From Deltaproteobacteria bacterium (lineage in GTDB: Bacteria; Desulfobacterota; Desulfomonilia; UBA1062), in NCBI GenBank assembly GCA_018434685.1, contig JAHDOV010000001.1, positions 1-58,451 of the forward strand: a stretch of DNA of 58,451 nucleotides. Reading direction: 5' to 3'. Both the position numbers and the translations under genes were made by a program. The first letter of the stretch is position 1, and every line of letters begins with the position of its first letter. The notes beneath the pieces were generated by a model, which was not told where the DNA came from, made no database searches, and saw only the letters and a program-made list of their open reading frames with translations. Shown piece after piece: positions 38,196 to 47,260 of this stretch.

Positions 38196-38438
38196 CTAAC
38201 TGGATATTCCGCTCTTCTGTCTGTTCTGATGAATCAACCAAATACCCGTGAATATCCCAATCAAAGCTATCAGCCACAACACATAAAAAGCCCCCTCGCT
38301 GAGTTGAATGCCCTGAGCATTCAAAAGATTACTGCCAGACAAGATCAAGAACTTCTGGCCTAAAAATGATTGAACCCGCAACATCAGAAACAAAGCATAC
38401 GCAATTGACACAAAAAGAGTTATTAACCCGGCTTTCAT
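38196..38438 (-). CDS. Small membrane protein, unknown
   Basis: 80 residues from ATG 38438, eight bases after GAGGAGGG; the frame is open further upstream without a ribosome site. Two hydrophobic segments (LITLFVSIAYALFLML and GAFYVLWLIALIGIFTGIWL). Lies 34 bp after the TM2 gene end in genomic order and probably shares its transcript. Confidence 0.65.
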   Translation of the reverse strand: MKAGLITLFVSIAYALFLMLRVQSFLGQKFLILSGSNLLNAQGIQLSEGAFYVLWLIALIGIFTGIWLIHQNRQKSGISS

Positions 38439-38489
38439 GATACCCTCCTCAAATTTTAATTTTTTACTGATAACTGCAAAAGTTCTCAT

Positions 38490-38660
38490 GCTATCTCATG
38501 ACTCCTGTCTTATCTTCTCATCCCTTCATTTCCAGACTTCTCTCCATAACCCAGGGATAGCTTCGCTATGCTTGCCATGACAGAATCTTTCCCCTTCAGC
38601 ATCCTGAATACTGGTACCTGACTTCTTCTCTTTATCCCTAACAGCCTAAAAGCCTATTGC
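38490..38660. repeat. Composite 3'-flank repeat, copy B (degenerate)
   Basis: Minus strand after the transglycosylase stop: GGCTTTTAGGCTGTTAGGGA, AGAGAAGAAGTCAGG, a degraded palindrome CATGGCAAGCATAGCGAAGC, then AAGACAGGAGTCATGAG. The order is shuffled relative to copy A. Confidence 0.6.
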
Positions 38661-38666
38661 CTTTCT

Positions 38667-39791
38667 TCAATACATCCTCCCATACATCTGTCTGCGCTCG
38701 GTTACTTTCTTGAGGTAGTTGCTCGTCTCTTCAGGTGCATGTGCCCTGAGGAAGGTGTAGAGCTGATCTGACGAAACTCTGTTTACATCTATACCGTATT
38801 TGGATAATGACCGTTTGACTGCACCAGGCCCCCAGTTGTAGCTGCAGATGGAGAGATAAGAATTCTTTGCATCGTCCTTCACATCACCGTAGTACTTGTC
38901 CTTGAGGATATGCAGATACGCACTGCCCAACTCGATATTGTTTTCCGGGACATAGAGATATTCGGGAGCAAGGAGCTTCTCCTCCTTATAAAGAAATCCG
39001 TATGCCTCCCTGGCCCCGTATTTGGGGATCAGCTGCATGAGACCGTAAGCCCCTGCATGGGATTTTGCCATGGGATTGAAATAGGACTCGGTGTGGATGA
39101 CAGCAAGAATGAGCTCCGGTTCTATCTTCATCTTCTGTGCCTGCACATGGACCGGGTCGATAAATTTCTCTGCCCGCACCTGAATATGATTGGGAACGAG
39201 GTTTAGGTTTACAGTCAGCTTTTGCCTCTCGAGTCCATCTTTTGCCTTGTACGGAGTTTGTCCAACCTGAATGTTCGGGACGATCTCTTTCTTAATATAG
39301 CTGTCAAGGTTTTCCGGAGTGACCACCTTGCCTTTTTTATTCCTGAGCTGGTCTTGAAGAACCGTCTTACCTGCAGGATTCTGGGTTGAGAACATCTTCT
39401 TCACCTGGGAATAGATTTGTTCTTTACCCTGTTTCATCGCATCTGTGCTGTCTGTCGGTACAATTGCAGTCACCTCGATTGAGCCGTTTTCGAAATCGAC
39501 AAGACTCCTGGCATCGAGGTCTTTGTTGTAGTCTACCCAGGTCTTCTTGGTGGAATCCATGAAGGTGTCCCACTTTCTTTCAACAGAGGCCTTGAACTCC
39601 TCCCACTGCCGCTGCTGTTTCTGCTCGTATGCATCCCACTGGGCATTGCTGACTGTGTTGAAATCTTCCCACTGCTCGTCGAACGATGACCATACATCAT
39701 CGCTCGAATCCTGACCCGCAACTGAAATAGGAATTACCGTCAGGGCAAGCAAAAGAGCAAGACATAAACATTTCAGAAAATGATTCTTCAT
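38667..39791 (-). CDS. MltC-like lytic transglycosylase with Trp-rich N-terminal repeats
   Basis: 374 residues with signal peptide MKNHFLKCLCLALLLALTV. Residues ~35-95 are charged and carry Trp at regular intervals (SFDEQWEDF, NAQWDAYEQ, QRQWEEFK, ERKWDTF, KKTWVDY), probably a helical bundle. A DUF3393-like domain (~95-210, ARSLVDFENGSIEVTAIV) precedes the SLT catalytic domain (~220-374) with the catalytic Glu in IHTESYFNPMAKS and GAYGLMQLIP, NIELGSAYLH, YNWGPGAV. Domain order matches MltC. It cleaves peptidoglycan with formation of 1,6-anhydromuramic ends in the periplasm. Confidence 0.9.
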   Translation of the reverse strand: MKNHFLKCLCLALLLALTVIPISVAGQDSSDDVWSSFDEQWEDFNTVSNAQWDAYEQKQQRQWEEFKASVERKWDTFMDSTKKTWVDYNKDLDARSLVDFENGSIEVTAIVPTDSTDAMKQGKEQIYSQVKKMFSTQNPAGKTVLQDQLRNKKGKVVTPENLDSYIKKEIVPNIQVGQTPYKAKDGLERQKLTVNLNLVPNHIQVRAEKFIDPVHVQAQKMKIEPELILAVIHTESYFNPMAKSHAGAYGLMQLIPKYGAREAYGFLYKEEKLLAPEYLYVPENNIELGSAYLHILKDKYYGDVKDDAKNSYLSICSYNWGPGAVKRSLSKYGIDVNRVSSDQLYTFLRAHAPEETSNYLKKVTERRQMYGRMY

Positions 39792-39854
39792 ATTCTGACT
39801 CCTGTCTCCTTAAATTATTTGGCACGCATTTCTCGGATTACATTATTTTTCTCA

Positions 39855-39978
39855 GTCATTGCGAGAAATCCACCACAGCGGACGACGAAGCAATCTCATG
39901 ATTATACAGCAGAGCCATTACTAGGAGCCTTGTCCGGTGCCAAGCACCTTGAGATTGCTTCGCTTCGCTCGCAATGAC
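39855..39978. repeat. MITE-like element with inverted-repeat ends, copy 1
   Basis: GTCATTGCGAG...GAAGCAATCTC at one end and GAGATTGCTTCG...CTCGCAATGAC at the other, with a ~55-bp centre containing CAGCAGAGCC and CCAAGCACC. Homologous to 40990-41111 over its full 124 bp. Confidence 0.75.
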
Positions 39979-39989
39979 AGCAGATTATC

Positions 39990-40088
39990 TCATTCTGTCT
40001 CCTGACTCCTGGGACCTATCTTTTTCTTCTGACTCCTGCCTTTCATCTTTCCTAACAGTCTAACTGTCTTCAGCCTAACTGCCTAAAA
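39990..40088. repeat. Composite 3'-flank repeat, copy C
   Basis: Minus strand immediately after the LPP20-like stop: TTTTAGGCAGTTAGGCTG, CAGTTAGACTGTTAGG, then GGCAGGAGTCAGAAG and CCCAGGAGTCAGGAGACAG, leading straight into the MITE-like element at 39978. Confidence 0.7.
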
Positions 40089-40946
40089 CTAGCTTCCACA
40101 GACCACAACCACCTTAAGGTCTTTCAGGAAGGAGCCCTGAAGGTTCTCAGAGTATATCCTTGCAGCATCTTCTTTGGAGACACTCAAATCGGTGTTTCTG
40201 TCTCCTGATGCTTCCACAGCCTGTATGATCAAGGGGTTCTTGCCGATGCGTCTATTCTTTTGGGCTTGTTCCACCGAACCTGCATAGCCCGCCATTCCGC
40301 CTTTGCTGATAACCGTCTGCCTCTCGCAGGTGCTCATCCCGTACAGGATCTCGCTTGAGTCTTCCACCATCACGTTCAGGCCCAGGCTTGGGGTTACATC
40401 GAAGCCATTCGCATCGATGATCAGTCCGGTATACGGTGTTGCTGCAGGAGTCTGCTGGACAGGTTCACTCACCGGGGTATAGGTAGTTTCCCCCGGCTCG
40501 AGACCAAAGTACTTCTCCGGCATAATCTCTTTCATGAGATCCGGACTGATCTTTTTGTATGCAACCACACAGGACATACCGTTGGCTGCCCTTGTCATCT
40601 CACCCACAAAAGATCCGCTCAAGATCCCCTGAACAGTCTGCTGGTTGATGTCTTCTTCAAGAATGCCCTTTTTTACTATCATACCTCTCTTTATGTTGAT
40701 CTCTCCCAGCATCATCACGAGATTTGCCCTTGCACTTGCCTCTGCTGCCACCTGCTGTGCGTATACGGATTGATTGGGATCCGCATAACCTATTGCACTT
40801 ACAATACCCTTTGACCAGTTGATCTCTCCCTGGCCTGATTTCTGGATGATCTCGCCGTTTTCATTGAGGCTGATGCCGAAGGCAAAAGCCTGGGATAGTG
40901 TCATGACGAAAAACATAATTCCTGCTACTAAGATCTTGACTCTCAT
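40089..40946 (-). CDS. Exported LPP20-family-like protein
   Basis: 285 residues from ATG 40946, eight bases after AGGAGG; a GTG nine bases upstream is unlikely. Signal peptide ends near SQAFAFG. The region GYADPNQSVYAQQVAAEASARANLVMML is typical of LPP20/DUF400-like proteins, and a second module (GLIIDANGFDVTPSLGLNV through DLKVVVVCGS) matches the C-terminal half seen in the same family. Likely periplasmic or outer-membrane associated. Related N-terminal domains occur in the DUF4384 protein nearby. Confidence 0.7.
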   Translation of the reverse strand: MRVKILVAGIMFFVMTLSQAFAFGISLNENGEIIQKSGQGEINWSKGIVSAIGYADPNQSVYAQQVAAEASARANLVMMLGEINIKRGMIVKKGILEEDINQQTVQGILSGSFVGEMTRAANGMSCVVAYKKISPDLMKEIMPEKYFGLEPGETTYTPVSEPVQQTPAATPYTGLIIDANGFDVTPSLGLNVMVEDSSEILYGMSTCERQTVISKGGMAGYAGSVEQAQKNRRIGKNPLIIQAVEASGDRNTDLSVSKEDAARIYSENLQGSFLKDLKVVVVCGS

Positions 40947-40989
40947 TGTATACACCTCCTGTTTTCTATTGTATCAATCATAAATGCAC

Positions 40990-41111
40990 GTCATTGCGAG
41001 CCCCCGAAGGGGGCGTGGCAATCTCATGATATTCAGCAGTGCCGTAGACTGTAGCTGTATCTCGTTCCAAACACCTTGAGATTGCTTCGTCGTTCCACTT
41101 CTCGCAATGAC
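40990..41111. repeat. MITE-like element, copy 2
   Basis: GTCATTGCGAGCCCCC...GGCAATCTCATGAT at one end and CCTTGAGATTGCTTCG...CTCGCAATGAC at the other, 122 bp, with the same internal landmarks as copy 1 (CAGCAGTGCC, CCAAACACC). No coding capacity. Confidence 0.75.
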
Positions 41112-41114
41112 AGC

Positions 41115-41246
41115 CTGTCTGAAGGCTATTAGACTGTAGGATGTTAGACAGTTAAATAAAAACACATGTGCTAAACACCTCATTATTTCTCCTGTATCTT
41201 CATCTTTTGCTAACAGCCTGAATGCCTACAGCCTATCAGCCTAAAT
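41115..41246. repeat. Composite 3'-flank repeat, copy D
   Basis: Minus strand directly after the TPR/SLH lipoprotein stop: TTAGGCTGATAGGCTGTAGG, TTCAGGCTGTTAGC, AAGATACAGGAGAAAT, and after a short spacer an inverted second set (TAACTGTCTAACATCC, CAGTCTAATAGCC), abutting MITE-like copy 2. Confidence 0.65.
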
Positions 41247-42362
41247 TTAATATCTCAGCGCCTCGTTCAGCCGCCTGATGATAAGCAGCGCATCGGCACC
41301 GGAAACCGCTTCGTCGCCCTTGAAGTATCCATAGAGGTCTGCCTTCATGATGCCCCTGGTGGTAGCGGTCATGATAGCGTTCTTTGCATAGTAGCTGTCA
41401 TCAACATCCTTGAAGGGAGACGCTGAACCAATATACCGAGTAGGCAGGTCGTCCTCGCGGGTCACCTTGACCAGAATATCCTCAATCATCATGGCGAAAT
41501 TTGCCCGCGCGATCTGTGCATCCGGGTCAAACCGGTGGCCTATGATCTCCAGGCCTTTTATGTTCAAGGCATTCACGGCTTCGATATCAGCCTTGAGCAC
41601 GTGGGCTGAATAATCGTTGGGTGCACTGTCTCTCTGATCCTTTTTCAATGGCACATTGTGCTTCATGAATACCTTGTCCAGTTTCATCTCCTCGACAAAC
41701 AGTGCCGCAACATCCGCACGGGTGATCTTTTCCAGCTTGGCTATGTCTCTGCCGACCTTTGTCCCGGGCATGGCCCGCAGAATTCTCTGGACAGATTCCC
41801 ACCCAACATCTGCCTGCTGAACATATTCCCTGTCGAGGTCTATGACCTTGCGGAACAGGAACGATGCATTCTCATAATCCCCGGCCTTTTTATAGGCAAC
41901 AGCCATGAAGTAGCAGGGCGCAGGGTCCATGCTGTCTATCTTTGATGCCTTTTTAAAGTGTGACTCAGCCTCTTTCAGCCATTTTTCCTGACCCGATTTT
42001 GTATAGATACGGATCATGCCGGTATGGTAGAGCACCTTGTGTGAATCAGTTTTTGCAAAATCCTCGGCCTGATCCATTGCCGCAAACGCCTCGTCAAAAT
42101 TGCCCTTCTCAGCCATTACAAGGCCGGTACCGACATAAGCCGGGGAAAACTTTGGGCTCAGGGCCTTTGCCCGCTCAAACTCTCTGAGAGCGCCATCCAC
42201 ATCACCCTTTTCCAGGAGATTGCTGCCCACCAGGTAATGATGCTCCGGTGTGTCCATCTGCGCCTCTTTCATCACACCCTTGTGTGCACAGCCGGACATG
42301 AAGAATACTGCCAGAAGACTCACCAGCAGCCACAATACTCGGTCCCATCTGAATCTTTCCAT
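41247..42362 (-). CDS. TPR lipoprotein with S-layer-homology domains
   Basis: 371 residues. Lipoprotein signal with lipobox MSGC (Cys ~25). TPR units span ~40-190 (EHHYLVGSNLLEKGDVDGAL, PAYVGTGLVMAEKGNFDEAF, YFMAVAYKKAGDYENASFLF). The C-terminal ~170 residues contain SLH-type segments (ITRADVAALFVEEM, IARANFAMMIEDIL, AVSGADALLIIRRLNEAL), which bind cell-wall or envelope polymers. Envelope scaffold role expected. Monocistronic-looking, with composite repeat D after its stop. Confidence 0.85.
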   Translation of the reverse strand: MERFRWDRVLWLLVSLLAVFFMSGCAHKGVMKEAQMDTPEHHYLVGSNLLEKGDVDGALREFERAKALSPKFSPAYVGTGLVMAEKGNFDEAFAAMDQAEDFAKTDSHKVLYHTGMIRIYTKSGQEKWLKEAESHFKKASKIDSMDPAPCYFMAVAYKKAGDYENASFLFRKVIDLDREYVQQADVGWESVQRILRAMPGTKVGRDIAKLEKITRADVAALFVEEMKLDKVFMKHNVPLKKDQRDSAPNDYSAHVLKADIEAVNALNIKGLEIIGHRFDPDAQIARANFAMMIEDILVKVTREDDLPTRYIGSASPFKDVDDSYYAKNAIMTATTRGIMKADLYGYFKGDEAVSGADALLIIRRLNEALRY

Positions 42363-42591
42363 TTATTCCTCCTCCAAACAGGTTTTGATTTCCTGTGTAT
42401 TTCTTATTTCAATAAAATATGACGTATCATATCAAAAAGTTTTGCAAAAATTAGCACTTTGTCAAAGCGAAGGGGAATAGGGTAACTGTTCAAGGAGGAA
42501 ATCGGGGCTGTGTTTACATCTCCTCAATCTCAATATAACTTAATCTGAATCCGTTCAAGATATCAGGAAGTTCTTTATCGCTATTTAGTTT

Positions 42592-43347
42592 CTACTCCCA
42601 TCTTCTAGGGAACTTGATCATTTTACGAGATTCCTGTTCAGACATACCTACGGTTACAGCAGAACAATCGGTGTAGCATACAGGTGTTGTAATCCTTAAA
42701 TAGCAGAACGCAACTGGAGAAAGTAATTTTAATACATGGATAGTATCGTCTTTCCCTCTTCGATTTGAATTTTTATGTTCACCAATTTTGGTCCATGGCC
42801 CCTTCACATTATTCGCAACTTCTATAATAGTAACTGAGCCCTTACAGATCCCCCCCGGTGTACCTGCTGCATAAAAAACCAGAAGATTTGTATTAGGAAG
42901 ATATGTTGTTTCTAGTTTATGCACTCGTGTTTTAACAAAATCCATGCACTCTTGTGAAATAGATCTGACCATCGGTAAAGGTAAAATTGGGGTTGGTTCT
43001 TCCTTCTTTTTCAGTTCAATCATGATTCGCTTATCTTTAGTTTCAAGTTCTACCCACTGCTCTTGATTAATATACCCTTCTTCTGTTACTTCAATATGGT
43101 ATCTCCCTGGTTTTAGCTCCATGCCTTGTTGGAAAATATGATCTACATTAAGAATTCGCACCTTGGCATTCAATGGTTTTGTATCAACAAAGAACCGGAA
43201 TTTCTTTTCATTTATAAAGAAATCGAGATCTTCTTCAACATAAGCAAATATACTCCTAGCTAAGATCATAAAGATCAATAATCCCAGTATGATACTAGGG
43301 TTTATGAACCGAGGTTTTTCATTCCCAGTTTTTATCGAATTATGCAT
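42592..43347 (-). CDS. Exported PEGA-like protein
   Basis: 251 residues from ATG 43347 (GAGG upstream). One N-terminal membrane segment or uncleaved signal (IILGLLIFMILARSIFAYV). Residues ~50-115 resemble a PEGA domain (VDTKPLNAKVRILNV, ELKPGRYHIEVTEEGYINQE), a surface beta-sandwich often on envelope proteins. The C-terminal ~130 residues are unrecognised and contain four Cys (GICKG, FCYL, PVCYTDCS). Low GC relative to the left half of the window. Confidence 0.65.
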   Translation of the reverse strand: MHNSIKTGNEKPRFINPSIILGLLIFMILARSIFAYVEEDLDFFINEKKFRFFVDTKPLNAKVRILNVDHIFQQGMELKPGRYHIEVTEEGYINQEQWVELETKDKRIMIELKKKEEPTPILPLPMVRSISQECMDFVKTRVHKLETTYLPNTNLLVFYAAGTPGGICKGSVTIIEVANNVKGPWTKIGEHKNSNRRGKDDTIHVLKLLSPVAFCYLRITTPVCYTDCSAVTVGMSEQESRKMIKFPRRWE

Positions 43348-43415
43348 ATTATACCTCACTTCTGTCCGGATAATTTTTCAAGGAACCTTATAGCTCATAT
43401 CACTCTTGTCCAAGA

Positions 43416-44080
43416 TGAGACCTTTGCGTAATCCATCAAAGAGCATTTATCTGGGATTGATTGGTATTTTTTCATCAAAATCTCAAGAAAAAGGTCTCAA
43501 TTTCCTGTCCAAATCATCCCCAATCCCCTCATGCCCGGCAGCATTTCCATGCCCCAGACACACCGGACCCTATGTTGCCATCGCATGAGCTGGTTCCTTC
43601 AACCCTGCACGGTAAGACCGCTTCAGGTTAAATGCTATCACCTGACAAATACGATCCCACCCCTCCCTGGCAAGGGTTGTAAACCGGGCACGGGAGGCAC
43701 CCTGGTGAAGCGCTGTCACCCCAAAGTACTGCTCGATCTTATAGCGGACCTTCGAGATCATCTTGTTGCGCTGTATCTCCAGCTCGGTGAGCTTGTGTCC
43801 TTGAAGACCCCAATGTCTTGCACAGCTCAAGATCCAAAAAGCTCATGTTCCTCTCATACTCCTTGAATCCCATCTCCCCCCTCCATTCGAATTACAAGAT
43901 GGAGAGATCATGCCATTATTTGCCTATAATATCGTCATATTGAATGATTTGATTGCTGGAAACTAGATCCCTGACAGACCCTGCTGGCTGCTGAATTGTG
44001 CAAAGGTTTCTAAATGAGATGATCTCCAGATATCAACTCCAAGACTAACTCTGCCGGCTGAGGAATTGTGCAAAGGTCTA
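43416..44080. mobile_element. Remnant of an IS5-like insertion sequence
   Basis: Left boundary TGAGACCTTTGCGTA (43416-43430) matches in inverted form the GTGCAAAGGTYT ends at ~44000 and ~44070. Another AAAGGTCTCA lies at 43490-43499. Inside is a broken transposase C-terminus. Total ~660 bp is too short for a complete element, so it is internally deleted and probably compound. Confidence 0.6.
43570..43870 (-). pseudogene. Transposase C-terminal fragment (IS5-like), frameshifted
   Basis: The minus-strand frame to 43570 reads TELEIQRNKMISKVRYKIE, YFGVTALHQGASRARF, REGWDRICQVIAFNLKRSYR, the C-terminal pattern of IS5-group DDE transposases after the catalytic Glu. The few upstream codons (MGFKEYERNMSFLDLELC, from ~43870) are in another frame, so a frameshift lies near 43830, and the catalytic DDE core is missing. 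Confidence 0.75.
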
Positions 44081-44191
44081 ACTACTTCTCTTGTCAGGTC
44101 TTCAAATACACTTTCTATATCCCAGTTGATACTGGGTCAGGCGCAATGTGCTCATCTTAAGATTAAGGCGTGTGAAACTTGAGTAATACAT
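43871..44191. other. Intergenic region with IS-end direct repeats
   Basis: 321 bp, no gene. Two 27-bp near-identical direct repeats (43981-44007 and 44051-44077; CTGCYGGCTG..GAATTGTGCAAAGGT) 70 bp apart carry the IS5-like end sequence. Confidence 0.6.
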
Positions 44192-46978
44192 CTAATGGCT
44201 TAACTCTCCACGCACAGGCCAAATGGTTAGATGAGGAGAAGAAAAGCCACATAGTCTATTCCCTTTGCCAGTGTTAACTTCATATACAGTATATCCATCT
44301 ATGGTTCCACCGCTATCAAAAGAGTCCTTCTTGACTAAAAATCCACGATCACTACAACCGGAAGTTGAGATTCTAACATTTTCAACATTGATGAAAGGAT
44401 GGATCTTGTTCTTTAACGATGACATGCTATCTATTTCTTTGTGATTAGGAATCCTCCATCCTTTTAAACCTGAAATAGCTGTTTCCGACATTGTTCTTTC
44501 CAGATCTTCATGAAAAGTTGCCATATAATTCTCCCTTGAATTCTTGAACTTAGCAACTTGTGCATTTTTTGACCACAAGAGTTTTGTCTGCGTATCAAAA
44601 ACAATCCCATTTCCAAGGTCCACAAATTGTGAAGCAGACATGTCATATTTCTTATTCGTTGCATCATCGATAACATAGGCAGGCCCTGATATATATGTCT
44701 CCAGCACAGGCCAAATGGTTATATTAGGAGAAGAAAAGCCACACAATCTATTCCCTTTGCCGGTGTTAACTTCATATACGATATATCCATCTATGGTTCC
44801 ACCACTATTATAAGAATCCTTCTTGACTAAAAATCCATGATCACTACAACCGGAAGTTGAGATTCTAACATTTTCAACATTAATGAAAGGATGTGTTTTG
44901 TTTTTCAAAGATGACATCTTATGTATTTCTTTGTGATTAGGAATCCTCCAGCCTTTCAAGCCTGAAATAGCTGTTTCAGACATTGTTTTTTTCAGATCTT
45001 CATGAAAAGTTGCCTTACAATTCTCCCTGGAATTCTTGAATTTAGCAATTTGAGCATTTTTTGACCACAAGAGTTTTGTCTGCGTATCTAAAACAACCCC
45101 ATTCCCAAGGTCCACAAATTCTGAAATAAACAAATTATATTTTTTATTTGTTGCATCATCAATTACATGTGCCTTTGCCACCCTGAAAAATTCTATTGAC
45201 TGGAAGTTGCCTGATATCTCCGGTCTGAGAATATTATTCACAAAGTGTTGTTTGAATACCCGAGCTTCTTCTCTAGGAATCGGTAGATCGGCGCTACAGG
45301 CTACAAACACTCCATCCATCGGAGCTTTTGATTTAATGGTAACCGGATAGGTATCAAATTTTGCATTGTATTGGCCCAGTTCCAGGATCAGATCCTGGGC
45401 CATTAGAGTAAATTCCTTTCCGGATAGTTTTTTCAGTTCTTCAATAAATGGTTTTACCTCATTATTATAGGCTGACTCTACTTTATCACTTGCTTGTACA
45501 AAAAGCCTGGTTTGTTCCTCACCGGCCTCCTTTTTCATCCTATCTACCCTAGCAGCAAATTCTTCTTTGGATTCAAATTCATCCTGCCCGGAGTTGACTA
45601 TTTTTTCGAACTTTGGATTTAATTGTTGACTGATAGAGGATATTGAACTTGCCAGTTCCCTGCGATAGTTTTCCTTGATCTCCTTGATCTTCGCATCTAT
45701 GCCCTTCATTTCTTTGATTGTTGCTTCCGGGGAAAGAGACTGCAGTGTTGTGGTTCCAATTGCCTGTCGCTTTACCTCGACCTCCTTCTGTAGGGCTGTT
45801 AACCTTACTTCGGACTCTTTTTTCTTGCGTGCAAGGTTTTCTTCATATGCACGCAGGGCAGCAGCTTCTTCCTCCCTGCGTTTCTGCTCTGCAGCCAATC
45901 GTTCGTTTTTCAGCTGTTCAGCTCTCAACTGTGCATCAAGTGCTTTTTTTTCAAGCTCAGCCATACGCCTAGCCTGTTCGTCCTTGGCTGCAACTGCTGC
46001 TTTCTCAAGATCTTCCAGCCTGTTTTTCTCCGCCTGCAAAGCTGCAAGACGAGTCTGAGTATCTTCAACCTTCCGTTCCAGGGAAGGGACAAACACATAA
46101 TCCCCAAGGCCGAATAATTCACCATACTTTGGGGTTTGAACATGGCTACGCGAGCCGGCATCAGAGTATACCTTTTCTTTTACCAAGCTGCTCAGTTCCG
46201 TGGCGGTAATAAAGTCATCAGTATTTTCCAATGCTTCAATGAATCGGCCAGTAAACACAGAATGTCCCATGGGTCCACCGTCAAGAACTTGCTGATCCTT
46301 ACTGCCCGCAGTAAGAACCTGCCTTACTTTCTCCCTGGTGATTTCCTGGAGATAGCCCAGGTTTCTTAAGGTCTTCCGTTCTTCAGATCCCCTCGTGGCA
46401 ACCAACAGCCCGGAGTAACAGGCATCCATCACATAAAAAACATGTTTTGCAGGGATGCGCTTGGATATATCATCCTTGAGGGTGGTCATGGATATATTCT
46501 TGTATAGTTGAGACTGTTCAAAAGTTCCATCAAACGGGAGAAGATATCCCAGATCGCCATAAGAGGTCTTCTCTGTGTAACCATGGCCGGCCCAGAAAAT
46601 AAAGACGGAATCCTCCTCAGAGATCTTGCTGAGATCACCGGAAAGTACCTTCATAATATTGTCCTTTGTAGCCTCTTTATTGTAGAGGGTTATGATCTTG
46701 TCAAATTTGAAGTGTTTCTTGAGGGTTGTCTCAATCCCTTTAGCATCTTTCACTGCATAGGAAAGCTGCTTATCAAAGGGCAGATTTTTGTACTGATCGA
46801 TGCCGATTATTACTGCATAGGATTTGTTGTAAAGCGTAATCTCTTTTTGTTCGCCTGTGGTCTGATCTGATGACACCACACTAATGCCCCGGGTATTTGT
46901 CTGTGAACTCGCTATTACCGGTGCTACCCCTATCGAGAAAATAATACACAGCAATATCAGCATTCCAATTCTCTTCAT
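44192..46978 (-). CDS. Exported caspase-fold peptidase with coiled coil and two Lcl (DUF1566) domains
   Basis: 928 residues from ATG 46978 (GGGGGTTCTT upstream). Signal peptide MKRIGMLILLCIIFSIGVAP ends near VIASS. The caspase domain (~45-300) has the His132 motif FWAGHGYTE and Cys187 motif VMDACYSGLL, so the catalytic dyad is intact. A ~120-residue charged coiled coil (Lys/Glu/Ala-rich, LEKKALDAQLRAEQL) follows, then a mixed region, then two tandem 164-residue Lcl/DUF1566 domains (GLKGWRIPNHKEI in each). The two are nearly identical, a 492-bp DNA duplication. Lcl domains bind extracellular ligands such as collagen in other bacteria, so a secreted or surface role is plausible. Confidence 0.88.
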   Translation of the reverse strand: MKRIGMLILLCIIFSIGVAPVIASSQTNTRGISVVSSDQTTGEQKEITLYNKSYAVIIGIDQYKNLPFDKQLSYAVKDAKGIETTLKKHFKFDKIITLYNKEATKDNIMKVLSGDLSKISEEDSVFIFWAGHGYTEKTSYGDLGYLLPFDGTFEQSQLYKNISMTTLKDDISKRIPAKHVFYVMDACYSGLLVATRGSEERKTLRNLGYLQEITREKVRQVLTAGSKDQQVLDGGPMGHSVFTGRFIEALENTDDFITATELSSLVKEKVYSDAGSRSHVQTPKYGELFGLGDYVFVPSLERKVEDTQTRLAALQAEKNRLEDLEKAAVAAKDEQARRMAELEKKALDAQLRAEQLKNERLAAEQKRREEEAAALRAYEENLARKKKESEVRLTALQKEVEVKRQAIGTTTLQSLSPEATIKEMKGIDAKIKEIKENYRRELASSISSISQQLNPKFEKIVNSGQDEFESKEEFAARVDRMKKEAGEEQTRLFVQASDKVESAYNNEVKPFIEELKKLSGKEFTLMAQDLILELGQYNAKFDTYPVTIKSKAPMDGVFVACSADLPIPREEARVFKQHFVNNILRPEISGNFQSIEFFRVAKAHVIDDATNKKYNLFISEFVDLGNGVVLDTQTKLLWSKNAQIAKFKNSRENCKATFHEDLKKTMSETAISGLKGWRIPNHKEIHKMSSLKNKTHPFINVENVRISTSGCSDHGFLVKKDSYNSGGTIDGYIVYEVNTGKGNRLCGFSSPNITIWPVLETYISGPAYVIDDATNKKYDMSASQFVDLGNGIVFDTQTKLLWSKNAQVAKFKNSRENYMATFHEDLERTMSETAISGLKGWRIPNHKEIDSMSSLKNKIHPFINVENVRISTSGCSDRGFLVKKDSFDSGGTIDGYTVYEVNTGKGNRLCGFSSPHLTIWPVRGELSH
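44212..45175. repeat. 492-bp tandem duplication inside the caspase/Lcl gene
   Basis: Unit 1 about 44212-44683, unit 2 about 44704-45175, offset 492 bp (164 codons, frame kept). Units differ by scattered substitutions only, indicating a fairly recent duplication. Confidence 0.85.
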
Positions 46979-47060
46979 AAGAACCCCCAAATCATCTTGG
47001 TCACAATCTTTGAATCACAAAATTCACTTAAGCAAACGAACAGATTCAGCCTCTTATCAT

Positions 47061-47260
47061 GAGATTGCCGCGTCGTCGGCCTCCGGCCTCCTTCTCGCAA
47101 TGACAGCAGTGTTTTCGCACTTACTCCTGAATTCTGGCTCCTGTCTTCTTTTTCTAGCTTTTCCTAACAGCCTAAAAGCGCCCCAAGGGCATTTCTTTCA
47201 AGGCACCTACAGTCTAACAGTCTGTCTTTCCTGACTCCTGTCTTCTCTCTTCCTTTTCCC
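47061..47260. repeat. Composite 3'-flank repeat, copy E
   Basis: Minus strand after the second caspase gene: GAAGACAGGAGTCAGG, CAGACTGTTAGACTGTAGG, CTTTTAGGCTGTTAGG, GAAGACAGGAGCCAG, then the palindrome GTCATTGCGAGAAGG...GGCAATCTCATGA (47061-47104). Confidence 0.7.

Noticed and set aside
43981-44077. The two 27-bp direct repeats as a minimal CRISPR array
   Set aside because: Only two copies, with an internal IS-end sequence and no cas genes in the window.
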